IMG/VR virus record: IMGVR_UViG_3300028829_006319 | Coordinates: 1-48,601 of that record | DNA length: 48,601 nt | From: a virus | Reading direction: 5' to 3' (one strand) | Part shown: positions 21,084 through 34,300 of the stretch, piece by piece | How positions within the stretch are numbered: position 1 is the stretch's first letter | Layout of the letters: each line of letters begins with the position of its first letter | Program-made: the position numbers and the translations under genes | Notes under the pieces: model-generated | The model's input: only the letters and a program-made list of their open reading frames with translations | What the model was told of the DNA's origin: nothing | Databases searched by the model: none

Positions 21084-21808
21084 TACCTTATTCTCCTACG
21101 AAACCCTGATTGTCTTGCCTTGCGTAAAGAGTCGGACCAAACTGCTCCAGAACTTCTCTTTTGAAAACTTTCGAGTGGTAAAAAGATTGTGCGAATCCAT
21201 TCTTCTGGTGGAATCTCAATCATTTGACCACGAACATTTGAAATCAAATATCTTTTGATACAGGGCATCACTTCACGATATTGTGATGCTGCTTGTAGAG
21301 TGCGGTATTGTAAATCCAAATGACTACCATAGGAAGTTTTACGCATCATATTATCCAACAATCGTGTCAAGAGAGTAGCCCTTGCACGAAGAGGTAGATA
21401 ATGTAAGTTGATACCAAGAAAACCGTTATTGTACATAGACAATACAAAAGCAACAGGAAACGCATCATAGTAGGGTAATGTCCTCTTGTATTTTGGATCA
21501 TAGAACCAGCAGTATAAAGAACCTGGTCGTATTTGAGATCCACGAAAAATGTGATGTTCTTTATTTTGGTGATAGAAACTGTTCGGTCTTTCACGAACTC
21601 CCATCACTCGCATTGTGGGATATAATACCTGATTAATTTTCTCACGAAACCATTTCTTTGTATCACCTAAATTTCTTTTTGTCTGACTATCACTTTTAAT
21701 AATATCATTTGTTTGTTGATCAATTGACCTTAGGTCTTTCTGTTTCTCTGGTTGTTCTTCACCTTCAGTTTCTTCGACATCATTCTCATCTTCATTTAAT
21801 AATATCAC
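21083..21808 (-). CDS. T4-like conserved virion/morphogenesis protein, YYDAFP motif
   Basis: A 241-residue protein starting in an ATGA overlap with the GNAT gene. After an acidic, Gln-rich N-terminus (1-50) it has 'GSLYCWFYDPKYKRTLPYYDAFP', then NNGFLGINLHYLPLRARATLL, 'YRTLQAA', and KRYLISNVRGQMIEIPPEEW with an F/L-P segment. This wording is shared by a protein I recall from cyanophages and pelagiphages, where its assignment varies. The Tyr-Tyr-Asp-x-Phe-Pro pattern is the key. The C-terminus is Arg-rich (SLRKARQSGFRRRIR), suited to nucleic-acid contact. It may be a head-completion or DNA-end protein; I cannot decide. Confidence 0.5.
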   Translation of the reverse strand: MILLNEDENDVEETEGEEQPEKQKDLRSIDQQTNDIIKSDSQTKRNLGDTKKWFREKINQVLYPTMRVMGVRERPNSFYHQNKEHHIFRGSQIRPGSLYCWFYDPKYKRTLPYYDAFPVAFVLSMYNNGFLGINLHYLPLRARATLLTRLLDNMMRKTSYGSHLDLQYRTLQAASQYREVMPCIKRYLISNVRGQMIEIPPEEWIRTIFLPLESFQKRSSGAVWSDSLRKARQSGFRRRIR

Positions 21809-22344
21809 GTAAGTCCTAATAAAAATGGTTTACCTTCATTCTCTCCTAAACGTTCAAAACGAAAACCCATCAGCATGTTTGCAATTTCTTCACTCTCTGT
21901 TGAGCAATAAATTGTTTGTGCCCTTGAACGGCGTATACCTAATAAACGATTCACTAGATGATGAGCCAATCCTTTTCCTCTTTCTTCTTGAGCAACTTCG
22001 ATGTTTCCCAATTCAAATATATATTCTTCAGCTAAGTCAGGAATACCAGCCTTCTCAAAGATTTGTTTCTTCACTTCATCTTTTTGTTTTTTCAATGTGA
22101 CCATTGCTGATGTTTTTTTAGTCTGCTTATTTACTGCAACTGAAATTGCGGAAAGGTTTTTAAGTTCTTCAGCAACCTCTTCTTTTGATTTTGTTTTTTT
22201 ATTATTTTTCATCATAAGTTCTACCGCTTGATTCATATTTTCAAGCGGAACAACTTCTCTAGGATTGCCAACGTAGGTGTTATAACGAACCTCTACGTTG
22301 ACAATAGAGTTTGCTAATTCAAGTAATTGTTTCGAAAAATACAT
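21805..22344 (-). CDS. GNAT-family N-acetyltransferase-like protein
   Basis: A 179-residue protein coupled to the giant fibre gene (TGATG overlap). The C-terminal half holds the acetyl-CoA-binding signature: FELGNIEVAQEERGKGLAHH (motif A, Q/R-x-x-G-x-G/A), followed by LVNRLLG, a strand (AQTIYCST) and NMLMGFRFERLGE as in GNAT motif B. The N-terminal part is Lys-rich. GNAT enzymes transfer acetyl groups to amines of proteins or small molecules. Being tied to the fibre, it may modify the fibre, but it could equally act on a host protein; this is inference. Confidence 0.65.
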   Translation of the reverse strand: MYFSKQLLELANSIVNVEVRYNTYVGNPREVVPLENMNQAVELMMKNNKKTKSKEEVAEELKNLSAISVAVNKQTKKTSAMVTLKKQKDEVKKQIFEKAGIPDLAEEYIFELGNIEVAQEERGKGLAHHLVNRLLGIRRSRAQTIYCSTESEEIANMLMGFRFERLGENEGKPFLLGLT

Positions 22345-25300
22345 CAGAAAGTTCCACAGTCAAGGATTGTGTCAAAGAATTCGCTATCGTAAATACTTGA
22401 ATTATTTATTGTTGATGAATTTGCCGTGAAGTTATTCGCAAATGAATCAAACATTTCACTATTTTTGATTGTTGAAACAAAGATTTCATAATCATGCATT
22501 TTACCAGTATTCAATGTCGAATTATTTGCTGTTAGATTATTTGCTGTTGAATCTTGAATATCACTATCAATCAACAAACCATCACGTAATTCAGAAATGG
22601 CAAGTCCATCAAATGTGACATTGCGAATCACACCACCATCAATTGTTACATTGTTTGCTGAGAAATAATCAGCATATGAATTATGTAAATGTGAAGCATA
22701 GATTTGATAATCTTGCATTGTGCCATTTGCTAATGATGTATTTTCAATACTTGAAGATTCAATTATCAAGTTATTCGCATTTGAATTCCAGATTTCAAAT
22801 TCAGCAATTACGGCTGTTGCTCCATTTCCACTCAATGTAATTCCATTGATAAACGCACCATTTAGAATTGCGCTATTCAAAATTACATTGTCAATCACCA
22901 TGTTGTTTGCGTATGTTCCTTCCAATTCAACATGTTCCATCTTTGTGTTGGAAAGAGAAACATTTTCAATAGTGAAGTTATTTGCTGTGGCATGATTCAG
23001 ATAAACATGATTCAAGGTGAAGTTATTTGCCACACCGTTATTTGCTGTTACATTCTCAAGTTCAACTGTTGTTGCTTTCAAGTTAATCACATTCGCACTT
23101 GTGATGTGCGTATTATCCATTGTTGTATCATACATTGTTGTATCATACATGATGAAATCATATGTTGTAGCAACATTGAATGTAGAACTATTTGCTACAA
23201 GAACATCAATTGATGCGTTAGCAGAATGAACAGATTCAATTGTGATTTCATAGAGACTTGTATTACCAATACTTGCGTTTTCGATTGAAGCATTGCTTGC
23301 AGTCAAATGTTGAATGATTGCTGTATTTGAAGATGTATGCTCATTGTTCGCATAGGCTGTATTCGTACGTGTAATTTCAGCATTTTCAATCGTTGGTGAA
23401 TATAGAATACCATTCGTGATTGTTGGTGCTTGTAGAATACCATTTTCAGCAGTCATATCCACAATTGTTGGATCATTCAATGTCGCATTATTACTTGTCA
23501 AGTTATTCGCAACTGCATCCGTGATCACTGCATTCTCAATTGTTGCCAACTTGATGAGCGCATTATTTGCGGTGAAGTTTTCGGCAGTCGCATTTGTCAG
23601 AATCGCATTGTTTGACAGCAAGTTCTCAGCTTCTGAATCATTGACAATTTGAGTTTCATGAATGCGTGAGTTGTAAATGTCAAAGTCATACAAAGCACCA
23701 TGATTCATTGTCACATTATTGGCACTGAAGACATTTGCTGTAGCATTTGCAATCTGACCATCTGTGAAAGTTGAATCCAAAATCGCTAAGTTATTTGCGT
23801 TACCATCTTGAATATCACTATGAAGAATTGAATATCCTTCAATCGCTGAGGCATTATTTGTCAATACACCAGTGATTGTTAGATTATGAATACTGATGTT
23901 TGTCAATTCAGAATCAGCCAATGTTGATTGTGTAATTGTCAGATTGTTTGCAGTGCTTCCCTCAATATGAGACATGGAAACATTCGCATTTGTCATTGTG
24001 ACAACATTAGCGGTAACGTCTGTCAAATTCACAAGAGACATGGTTGAATTCGCAAATGTTGAGTTTGCGACGTGAGAACTTTCAACAACTGAAGTGAACA
24101 ACTGTGAATTCTCAAGATAGTCAATATCAACAACAGTGTTTGCTAAGTTGAATGATTCGAGTGTTCCACCAATCAGATTAACATTGTGTAGATTTGAATT
24201 CCAGATTTCAAACTCAGAAATTACAGCATCACCATTACCAGTCAATGTGATACCATTGATGAGTGCGCCATTTAGAATTGCTCCATTCAGAATCGCACTA
24301 TCAAGAACCATGCCATTTGAGTATGTGTTTGACAATTCAGAATCTGTAATTGTCGCCATTGAAATGGAAACATTATCAATTGAAATATTATCAAAGGTTG
24401 AATTGGCAATTGTGAAGTCTTCAATCCAGCCATGATTCAATGTTGTATTATTTGCGGTCACATTGTTTGCATATGAATCAGTGATTTCAAATTCAGAGAT
24501 TGCTCCGCTTGTCAGTGTTGAATTCAAGAATGTTGAATTGTTGGTGACGAATGCGTTAGCAGTTCCACCTTCCATATCTGCGAGATTCAAGGTCGCATTG
24601 TTTAGAGTCAAATTGAAAGATGTTGAATTGTTAATCTCCGATGCTTCAAAGGTTGAATGTGTCAATGTGACATTGTTTCCACTTGAATCATTCATCACAA
24701 CATCAGTGAATACTGATTCAACAATGGAAAGATTATTCGCACTTGAATCAATTATATTCGAATGAAGCACTGTTGAATTATTTGCGGTCAAATTATTTGC
24801 TGTTGAATCCAGGATCTCAGACGTCTTCATCACGTTGTTTGCGATCTCAGAAGATTCAATCATTGAATCGATCACAACACTGTTCTTCACAGTTGAATTG
24901 TTTGCAGTCAGATTGTTTGCTTGTGAATTCTTGACTTCAACTGAATCCAAAGTTGACAACATGATTGTGGAGTTTTCAACAAACAAATTGTTGGCTGCTG
25001 AATTCTCAATGTCAGATTCATCAATCAAACCATTCAAGAATGTAGAATTGTTTGATGTCAAGTTGTTTGCACTCGAATCAAAGAATGCTCCAATGTTCAA
25101 TGTAGCATTGTTACTAATCAGATTCGAAGCAACACCATTCAGAATAGTCGCAAAAGAAATGGTCGCATTTGCGCTGGTCAAATTCTCAGCAGTTGCGTTT
25201 GTTAGAATCGCATTGTTTGAGATTAAATTTTCTGCTGTTGAATCTTGAACAATTTGTGTCTCATGAATTCTTGAATTATAGATGTCGAAGTCATACAATG

Positions 25301-28300
25301 AACCATGATTCAAGGTCATATTGTTTGCGGTTGAACGCTGGAGATGTCCATCTTGGAATGTACAGAAGTTCAACTCGGCATTGTTCGATGTCAGATTGTT
25401 TGCGTAGCCATCTTTGATAGTGATGCCGATGAGCAAGCCACCATCGTAGAAGTAGTCTTCACCCAACGCACCTGTCTCAGAAGTGCTTCCAGAACCGCCA
25501 GAACCGCTACCACCGGTCAATTCACCACCCGTTGATGTCACAGCATCATTGATGAGGAAACCAGTGATTCGCACATTATTCAACTCAATGTTATTGAAGG
25601 TGGAGCCGTTGATGATTGAGTTGTAGAGAACGATATTGTTTGCGTTCGCATTCTCAAGAGCAACATTCTCAATTGAAACATCTTGTAGGGTTGAATGAGT
25701 GACAGTCAAATTATTTGCTGTGCTGTTTGTGACTGTCAAAGCATTTGCTGTGCTGTTTTCAATATGGCTGGTCACTATCTCAGATGATTGAACAAACATA
25801 TTGTTCGCATTTGTACTCTCTAATTCAAAGAACTCAAGTGTTCCATTCGCCCCTTGAATTTGACCACCGATGATGATTGGAGCATTCAAGATTGGTCTGT
25901 TCATCCATGATTCATCCAAGACAATGTTGTTTGCGTATGAATCATAGATTTCATAGTTGCGAATTGCTCCCTGACCACCATCAAAGACAGCAGACTTAAT
26001 TACCGCACCATCAATGATTACTGAATTCAAATTTGCTTGATTGATTTCACCGAAGTTGAATGTGCAGTTATTTGCGATAAAGTTGTTCGCAAATGAATCA
26101 TGAATTTCTGTTGAATAGATGTTTGTGTTAATGACAACTGAATTATTGACAGTTGAATGTGTTAATTCAGAATCAACAAACATTGAATTTGTCAACAGAG
26201 CATTATTACTTGTCAGAACACCAACATTCACTGTATTGGCGGTAACATTGTTTGCTGTTGTTGTTTCGAGAGTGACTTGATTTCCAATCAACATGTTGAC
26301 ATCAAATGTTCCAGTGACTTCACCATCGGCAATTTCAACATCAGTTAAAGTAGCATCAGTGATTGTGAACACATCAGCATTTCCAGTGATCACTTTGACA
26401 TTGTTGAGTTCTGAATATTGAGATGCCGTCAACAAACGAATGTCAACTTGGTCAAAATCACCAGTTTCAATAATTAAAGTGTTTGCGGTTACATTATTCG
26501 AAGTCAAATCTTCAATGAATGAATTCGCAACAATTTCATTTTCAATTGATGCTTTTGTGATAAATGTATTTGCTATTTCAGAAACACCAGTCAATTCAGT
26601 ATTCACTGCTCTCAAGGTGTTGATATCAGATTCGGTGACAATTTCTTTTATAATTGTCGCATCACTAATTGTTGTTAGGTCAATCTGTGAATCTTGAATG
26701 TAGGCATAAACAGTGTTTGAACGAACATCCACATCCATTGTGTCGATGCTGGCGTAGTTGACTGTAGCATCTTCAGTGACTGTCAAGGATGTGATTGTTG
26801 AATTTGTCAGTGTTGAATTATTTGAATTCAATGTTTCAAGTTCGGAGACACCACTCACAGTCAATGTTGTGAAGAGAACATTGTTTGCTTCAAGTGTTTC
26901 AATTTCAGAATAATTCACAAAGCTATTTGCAACATATTCATCTGTGATATGAGCAAGAACAATATTTGCTGTTTCTGTTTCAGACAGAACAATGTCAGCA
27001 TATTCAATTACAGCAGTGTTAGCAGTTGTATAATCAATGAACAGAGCATTTGCGGTCACATTTTCTAGATGTGATTCAGAGATTGTATAATCTGTTGCTG
27101 TTCCAGAGACTAATGTTCCATCATTCACAGTCAATGTGTTTGCTGTTGAATTTGTGATCAACGTATTGTTTGCTTCACTGGCTTCAATTGTGCTGTTTGA
27201 GAATGAACTCAATACAATGCTCATATTATTCGCACTTGAATTATCCAAACTTGCGGCAGTTGCGGTCAAGTTATGAATAATTGTTCCGAGCAACTTCGCA
27301 TTTTTCAAGGTCGCATCATTCAAGGTCATATTATTTGCGGTTGAATTATCAATCTGGAAGTTGTTCGCATAACCATCGAGTAATGTTGAATTAGTTGCGG
27401 CAAAATCGTTCACTCGCAAATCAACAGCATCTACATTTGATAAGTCACCATTGTTAAATGTGCTGTTATACAAATCTGTTGTGACAATTTCAGAATCAGA
27501 AATGTTTGCTGTTCGTAGAGTTGCATTATTCGATGTCAAGTTGTTCGCAACTGCATTATGAATTTTTGCATTATGTGTTGTTGAATCATGAATTGTTGCA
27601 ACATGTAAAGTCGCATTGTTTGATGTCAAACTATCAGCATAAGATTCATTGATAATTTGCGAATCAATGATTGTTGAATTATGAATTCGTGAATCATAGA
27701 TGTCACTATCATGAATTTTACCAGTGTGAAGTGTAGCATTATTTGAAGTTAGACTGTTTGCTACAGCATTATAGATGGTTGCGTTATGAGTGGTTGATTC
27801 ATAAATTGTTGCGCTGGTCAAAGTTGCGTTGTTTGAAATCAAACTGTTCGCACTTGTTTCTTCAACAATTTGTGTGTCAAAAATTCTTGAATTTCGAATG
27901 TCAAAATCATAGAGAGAACCATGATTCAATTCAACATTGTTTGCTTGAATTAATTTGATTATTGAATTCGCAATGACAAAATTCTCAATTGTTCCTTTTT
28001 CAAGTTCAACATTTTCAGCCATCAAGTTATTCGCATATGAATCAAAGATTTCAGCACGATTCAAATCTGAATCATTCATCTCGGTATGCGTGATGGTGAA
28101 GTTGTTTGCTCTTGAATTATACATGTCGAAATCATCAACAGTACCAACAACTGTATGTGTGTTTGCTGCTGTGATGTTTCTTATACTTGTGTTACCAATA
28201 TAGAAATCTTCAATTGTTCCTTTCACTAACTCTGTATTCTCTGCCATTGTGTTGTTGGCATATGAATCGTAAATTTCAAAGTCAGTGATTGTTCCAACTG

Positions 28301-31300
28301 TTAGATGAGTATTTGAAGCAATTACATTTGTTGTTTGACCATTATGAATTGTGGCATACTCAACAATTGCATCTGTTGTTACAGTTAGATGTTCAATGAT
28401 TGAATTGACAACTTCTTCACTATCAACTGTGAGATTTTCAATATGTGAATTTGCTACTTCTTCTGTGTCGATGTTTGTGAAGGCAATATTTGCCAATTCA
28501 AGACCAACAGTGTTTGCTTCAAACAAATCAGCTTCAATCTTGCGAATAAAGAAGTCATCACCAAACAGTCTTGAAAGTTCAAATGTTCCAGCAGCATCAC
28601 GAACTTTGATTGTTCCTGCTCCGATGTGAGCGGAATTACCACTCAAGTAAAGGTCTCGGAATCTCATTCCAGATGTTCCAAGGTCATACAATTCATTTCC
28701 AGTTGGAACTAAATGTCCTGTGATTGTCGCATCATGAATATGAGAATCTTTCAAATCACTATTCGTCAAACTGACATTTGATGCTGTTGAATCATTCAGT
28801 GCTGAATTGGCAATTGTTGTCAATTCAATTCCGAAGTTGTTCATTTGACCACCATTCAACGTTGTGTTGTTGGCGGTCATATCTTCGGATGTTGTTTCAA
28901 TGAAGTGGAAGTATTTGATTCGTCCAGCACCACCAGTCAATGTCACACCGTTCAAGACAGAACCGGTGATGACACCTCCATTGATTGTCGCAAAGTTTAA
29001 TGTTGTGTTGTTTGTTGTCAAATAATCAATGTCAACTGTTCCCATGATTGCTGTATCAACATTCATATGAACAAGATTCGCATTTGTGTTTTCAATGCGA
29101 CTATCTTGAACTACAACATCTGTTAAGTTACCAGAGTGAACATCAATACTTTGAACATTTGCGTCTTGAATTTCAGCATTTGTGACAAACGTATCTTGTA
29201 GATAAGATGTTTCAGCATCGAGTGTGGTCACATTCACATTGTTTGCGAATGTATCTTCCAGATTTGATGTTTCGGCATTCAATGTGGTCACATTTGCCGT
29301 AGTAATAACTGCTGTGGTGATGTTTGAATCTGTAGATGTGTGAACATCAGAGAACAAATTGTTTGCTCGAATCTCAGGCACATAGAACTTACCACCTGTT
29401 GAACGAGTATAGTCAACCATCTCTCTGTTCAGAACAATTTCACCATCTACATTGACTGAGATTTCAGTCGAATTCAACTTGATCATATCACTAAACTGAA
29501 CGTTTGTTGCGGTCAGATTATTTGCTGTATGATTTTCAACAATTGCGATTCCCGCATTCAATGTGCCGATTTCATGAATGTTTGTATTACCACGATCAAT
29601 ATAAGCAAAGTCAATATGAGCGGTGACAGTGTTACTTGTTGTGATATTTGCTTGCGTGACATTTGCAGTCAACAAGTGAGCAAGAGTAACATCTTCAAAA
29701 CCAACAGTTGAATTTGTAATATTGGCTGTGGTAATTGTTGCATTTGGAACAGTTACTGAATTCGAAAGATTCAAATCTTTTGCGAACACATTTCGGAAAG
29801 CTTCTGTGAGTGTTCCGAGGTCTACTGTATCATGTGTCAGCGGAACAAATGTTCCATCAAATCCAACATTTGTGATTTCAACATTCGTGATTGTAGCATC
29901 ATGTAGAGTCGCATTATTTGATGTTATATTGTTTGCAGTTCCACCATGAATTGTCACATTATCCAGTGTAGCATTCACTGAATGAATGTTCTCGGCATCC
30001 GCATTGAAAATTGTTGCGTAGTTCAGAGTCGCATTGTTTGAAACTAAGTTATTGGCACTTGTTTCTTCAACAATTTGAGTATCATAAATTCGTGAATTAT
30101 AGATATCAGCATTTCGAATTTCAACATTTGCAATCGCACCCGAATGGACTGTGATTGTGTTCGCAACAACATTACCCGAGAATGTGCTACCAACAACGGC
30201 TGTTTGTGTGACAATCTGAACGTCAGCATTATCTTTTGTATGATAATCAGCAAGAGCAACATTGAACTTGATTTTACCTTCAGGTGTTACGCTAAAGATT
30301 GCGTTATCAATTTGAACACTATTGGCGACATACAAATCTTTGAATCTTTGACTTGCTGAACCGAGGTCAAATCCACCAGACACACCAGGAACAAATTGAC
30401 CACGAATTATTGAATCATTAAATGTTGAGTTGTAGGTCGTTGCATCATATAACAAGGCGTTGTTTGATGTCAAACTATTTGCTGTAGCATTTTCAATATG
30501 AGCTTCATATAATGTAGCATTGTTTGATGTTAGATAACTCGCATGAGCATCATTGATTGTTGCTCGATTGATTACAGCATTGTTTGATGTCAATTGCTCT
30601 GCGGTTGATTCTTCAATAATTTGAGAATTATAAATTGTTGAATTATGAATCTCAGCATTATCAATATAAACATTCTTGATGATACCTTCATCAATTACAG
30701 CATTTGCTGTTGAAATTGAAAGTGAAGTGATTTCATCTATCTCAGCCACATTTGCATCAATGAAATGAGCAATTGTGTTAATTGACAACAGATTATTTGT
30801 TTCAACTTTATCAGCACTTGTATCATCTGTTTTCAAATAATAATCTGCCAATCTTTCACTAAACTTGATATGGCCATTTGCGTCAATGGACATCGTTGCA
30901 GTTTTTGCATCACCCAGTTTAATTATACTTGTAACTTCAGCAGTTTGAGCAGACAATGTTGTAGTACTGAGGTCATCAATTGTTCCTGAATTCGCATCAA
31001 TTACATCAATGAAAGTATTCGATGCGTAAAGATTATTTGTTGTGACTTTCTCACCGGAAGTATCATCTGTTTTCTTAAAGTAATCTTCAAGGTCGGCACT
31101 GAACTTCAGTTTACCACCTACGGCTGTCATTGTGATGTTATCGACAGTGATTGAATTCGCAACTTCTAAGTCTGTTGAACTCAGGTCAACTGTTCCAATT
31201 GTGACTGAAGTTAGGTCATCAATCTCTGCGGTGTTCGCATCAATAAAGTTGATGAATGAATTCGAAGCATGAAGGTTATTTGTGGTAACCTTTTCTCCAC

Positions 31301-34300
31301 TTGTATCATCTGTCTTCTTGAAATAGTCAACTAAGTCAGCATTGAACTTCAAGGCACCACCTTCTGAAGTCATTTCAATGCCATTCACAGTGATTGAATT
31401 CGTTGCTACAAGATCAGTAGCTGTCAAGTCTGTTGTTTCAACGGTTGTGAAAGATCCGTTTGTTGATTCAAGTTCAGTAATCGTTCCATCAATTACGGTC
31501 AAATCATCGATTGTTGCAGTATTGGCATCAATTACATCAATAAAGGAATTTGCTGCATGAAGGTTTTGTGTTGTGACTTTCTCACCAGAAGTATCATCCG
31601 TTTTCTTGAAATAGTCAACCAAATCAGCATTGAACTTCAACTTACCATCTTCAGCCGTCATTGTGATACCATCTACAGTAATTGAAGTGTCTGCTTCAAC
31701 TGTGACGGATGACATTGTAGTTGAGGACAAATCATCAATCACACCTGTATTCGCATCAATAACATCGATGAATGCGTTGGCTGCATGAAGGTTTTGTGTT
31801 GTAACTTTCTCACCGGAAGTATCATCTGTTTTCTTGTAGTAATCTTCAAGGTCGGCACTGAACTTCAGTTTATCACCAACTTTTGTCAGTTCAATACCAT
31901 TCACGGTGATTGAATTATGTGCTTCAAGGTCAATTGTGGTCAGGTCATCAATCTCAGCAACATTGGCATCAATGAAGTTCACAAATGCATTTGAAGCATG
32001 CAGATTATTTGTCGAAACCTTCTCACCGGAAGTATCATCCGTTTTCTTGAAATAGTCAACAAGATTCGCACTGAACTTCAGTCCATCACCATCTTTCTGT
32101 AGAGTGATGCCATCAATTGTAATCGTGCTGGAAGCCGTCAGGTCTGTCGTGGTCAGGTTTGTTGAAGTCAGGTCATCAATGACACCTGTGTTCGCATCGA
32201 TTACATCAATAAAGGCATTTGCGGCATGTAGATTCTTTGTAACAACTTGCTCACCTGTTGTGTCATCAGTCTTCAGATAATAGTCAGCCAATCTCTCACT
32301 GAACTTCAGTTCACCACCCTCAGAGGTCATGGTGATACCATTCACAGTGATTGAATTTGCTGATGTCAGGTCGGTTGTTGTTAGGTTATCAATTGTTCCT
32401 GTATCCGCATCAACATCCAAAGTGTTGATTTGAGTATCTAATTCACTCTTTGTATAATAGTCAGATAATTCAGTACTGAAATGAATCTTACTATCACCAT
32501 CAATTGTGACATAGGCAGAACCAACTTGAAGTGATTGAGTTGCCTGAAGTCTTGGTGAACTTAAATGATTTGAAACTGTGACATCGGTTGCTGTGAGAGT
32601 TTCAACTGAACCAGTATTTGCTTCAAGTATATCAATAATCGCATTGGCGGCATCCAGGTTGTTCGTGGTAACTTGTTCACCAGTTGTATCATCTGTCTTG
32701 AGGTAGTAGTCTGCTAATCGTTCAGTGAACTTCAATTCACCATCCACAACTGACATACCGAAGCCATCCAATGTGATGGTCTTACCGACTGTCAGGTCTT
32801 CAACAGATGTGTTTGAAGTTGTCAATTCCCAGATTTCAGCTTCGTTTGCGGTCAGAATGTTAACGTCAGCAGTGTTTGTTTCAAGGTGTTCTGCTTGCTC
32901 ACTTGTCTTTGAATATTCGGCTAAGTCAGCATCAAACTTGAATCCTTCACCTGTCAAAGTGATTGCTTCACCACCCACAAACAATGTGTTGCCACTCAGG
33001 TACATATGACGGAATGGCTTTAGAAGTGAGCCAAGGTCATATGTATCAGCTTCGTTTGGTATGAGATCACCAATCACAGTGGTCTGACCAATCAGCGAGG
33101 CATCAAACAGAGTTGCATTATTTGAAGTCAAGTTATTTGCTAAAGCATCATTGATTGTTGCATGATTCAATATGGCTGTGTTCGAAGTCATATTGACTGC
33201 GGTCGCATCATTGATCGTTGCAAAGTTCAGTGTAGCATTATTCGATACTAAGTTGTTCGCAACTGTTTCATCAACAATTGTTGATTCAATGATTGTTGAA
33301 TTGCGAATTTCTGAATTATGAATAACAGCAAAATGAATGTTTGTGTTACTTGACTTCAGGTTCTCAGCAGTGGCATTGATGATTGTTGCATTGTTTGAGA
33401 ACAGGTTGTCTGCTCTTGCATTTGTGATTGTTGCGTTGTTTGAATATAATTGCTCTGCTCTTGTTTCTTCAACAATTTGAGTGTCATAAACTCTTGAACT
33501 ATAAATGTCAGCATTTGTGATGGTGACATTTGCAATCGATCCTTCATGAACTGTGATTGTATTTGCTGTGACAGTTCCAGAGAAAGAGGATCCAACATAA
33601 GCAGTTTCAGTAACAATTGATGCAGCAGCATCTTCTTTCATCGCATAGTCAGCAAGTCTTACATTCTCACCAGCTTGATTGACAAAATCAATATGACCAT
33701 CTGTATTGATTCGCATTACAGCAAGACCAAGATTCAACTCATTTGCAATGTAAGCATCGTTGAATCTTTGTGTGTTCGCACCAAGGTCTACATTTGTATC
33801 AAATGGAACAAAATTGTTCTTGACAGTTGTTGAATCAATGGTTGAATTTGTAATTGTGGTCTGGTCAATTGTTCCAGTTTCAAAAGATGAATTTGTAATA
33901 TCAGTATCATCCATTGTTGAAGCAACAATGTGATAGTTGTTGACTTCACCAGTGTGAAGGTCAACATTCAATGTATTACTATTCTGAATTGTTGATGTCT
34001 TGATTGTATAATTTTCAATTGTTCCAGTATCTAAGTCAACATCTGTTCCAGAACTGAGAGAAATTTCAAAGTCTCGAATTGTTCCAGTTTCTAAATCTGA
34101 ATTGTAAATATCTGCTCGATAAAGAGTCGCATTGTTTGATGTCAGATTGTTCGCAATGGCTTCATTGATGGTTGCTTTTTCAGTTGTTGAATTATAAATG
34201 GTCGCATAATTCAGCGTAGCATTATTCGATACTAAGTTATTTGCGGATGATTCTTCAACAATTTGAGTGTCATAGACTCTTGAGTTGCGAATATCAAAGT

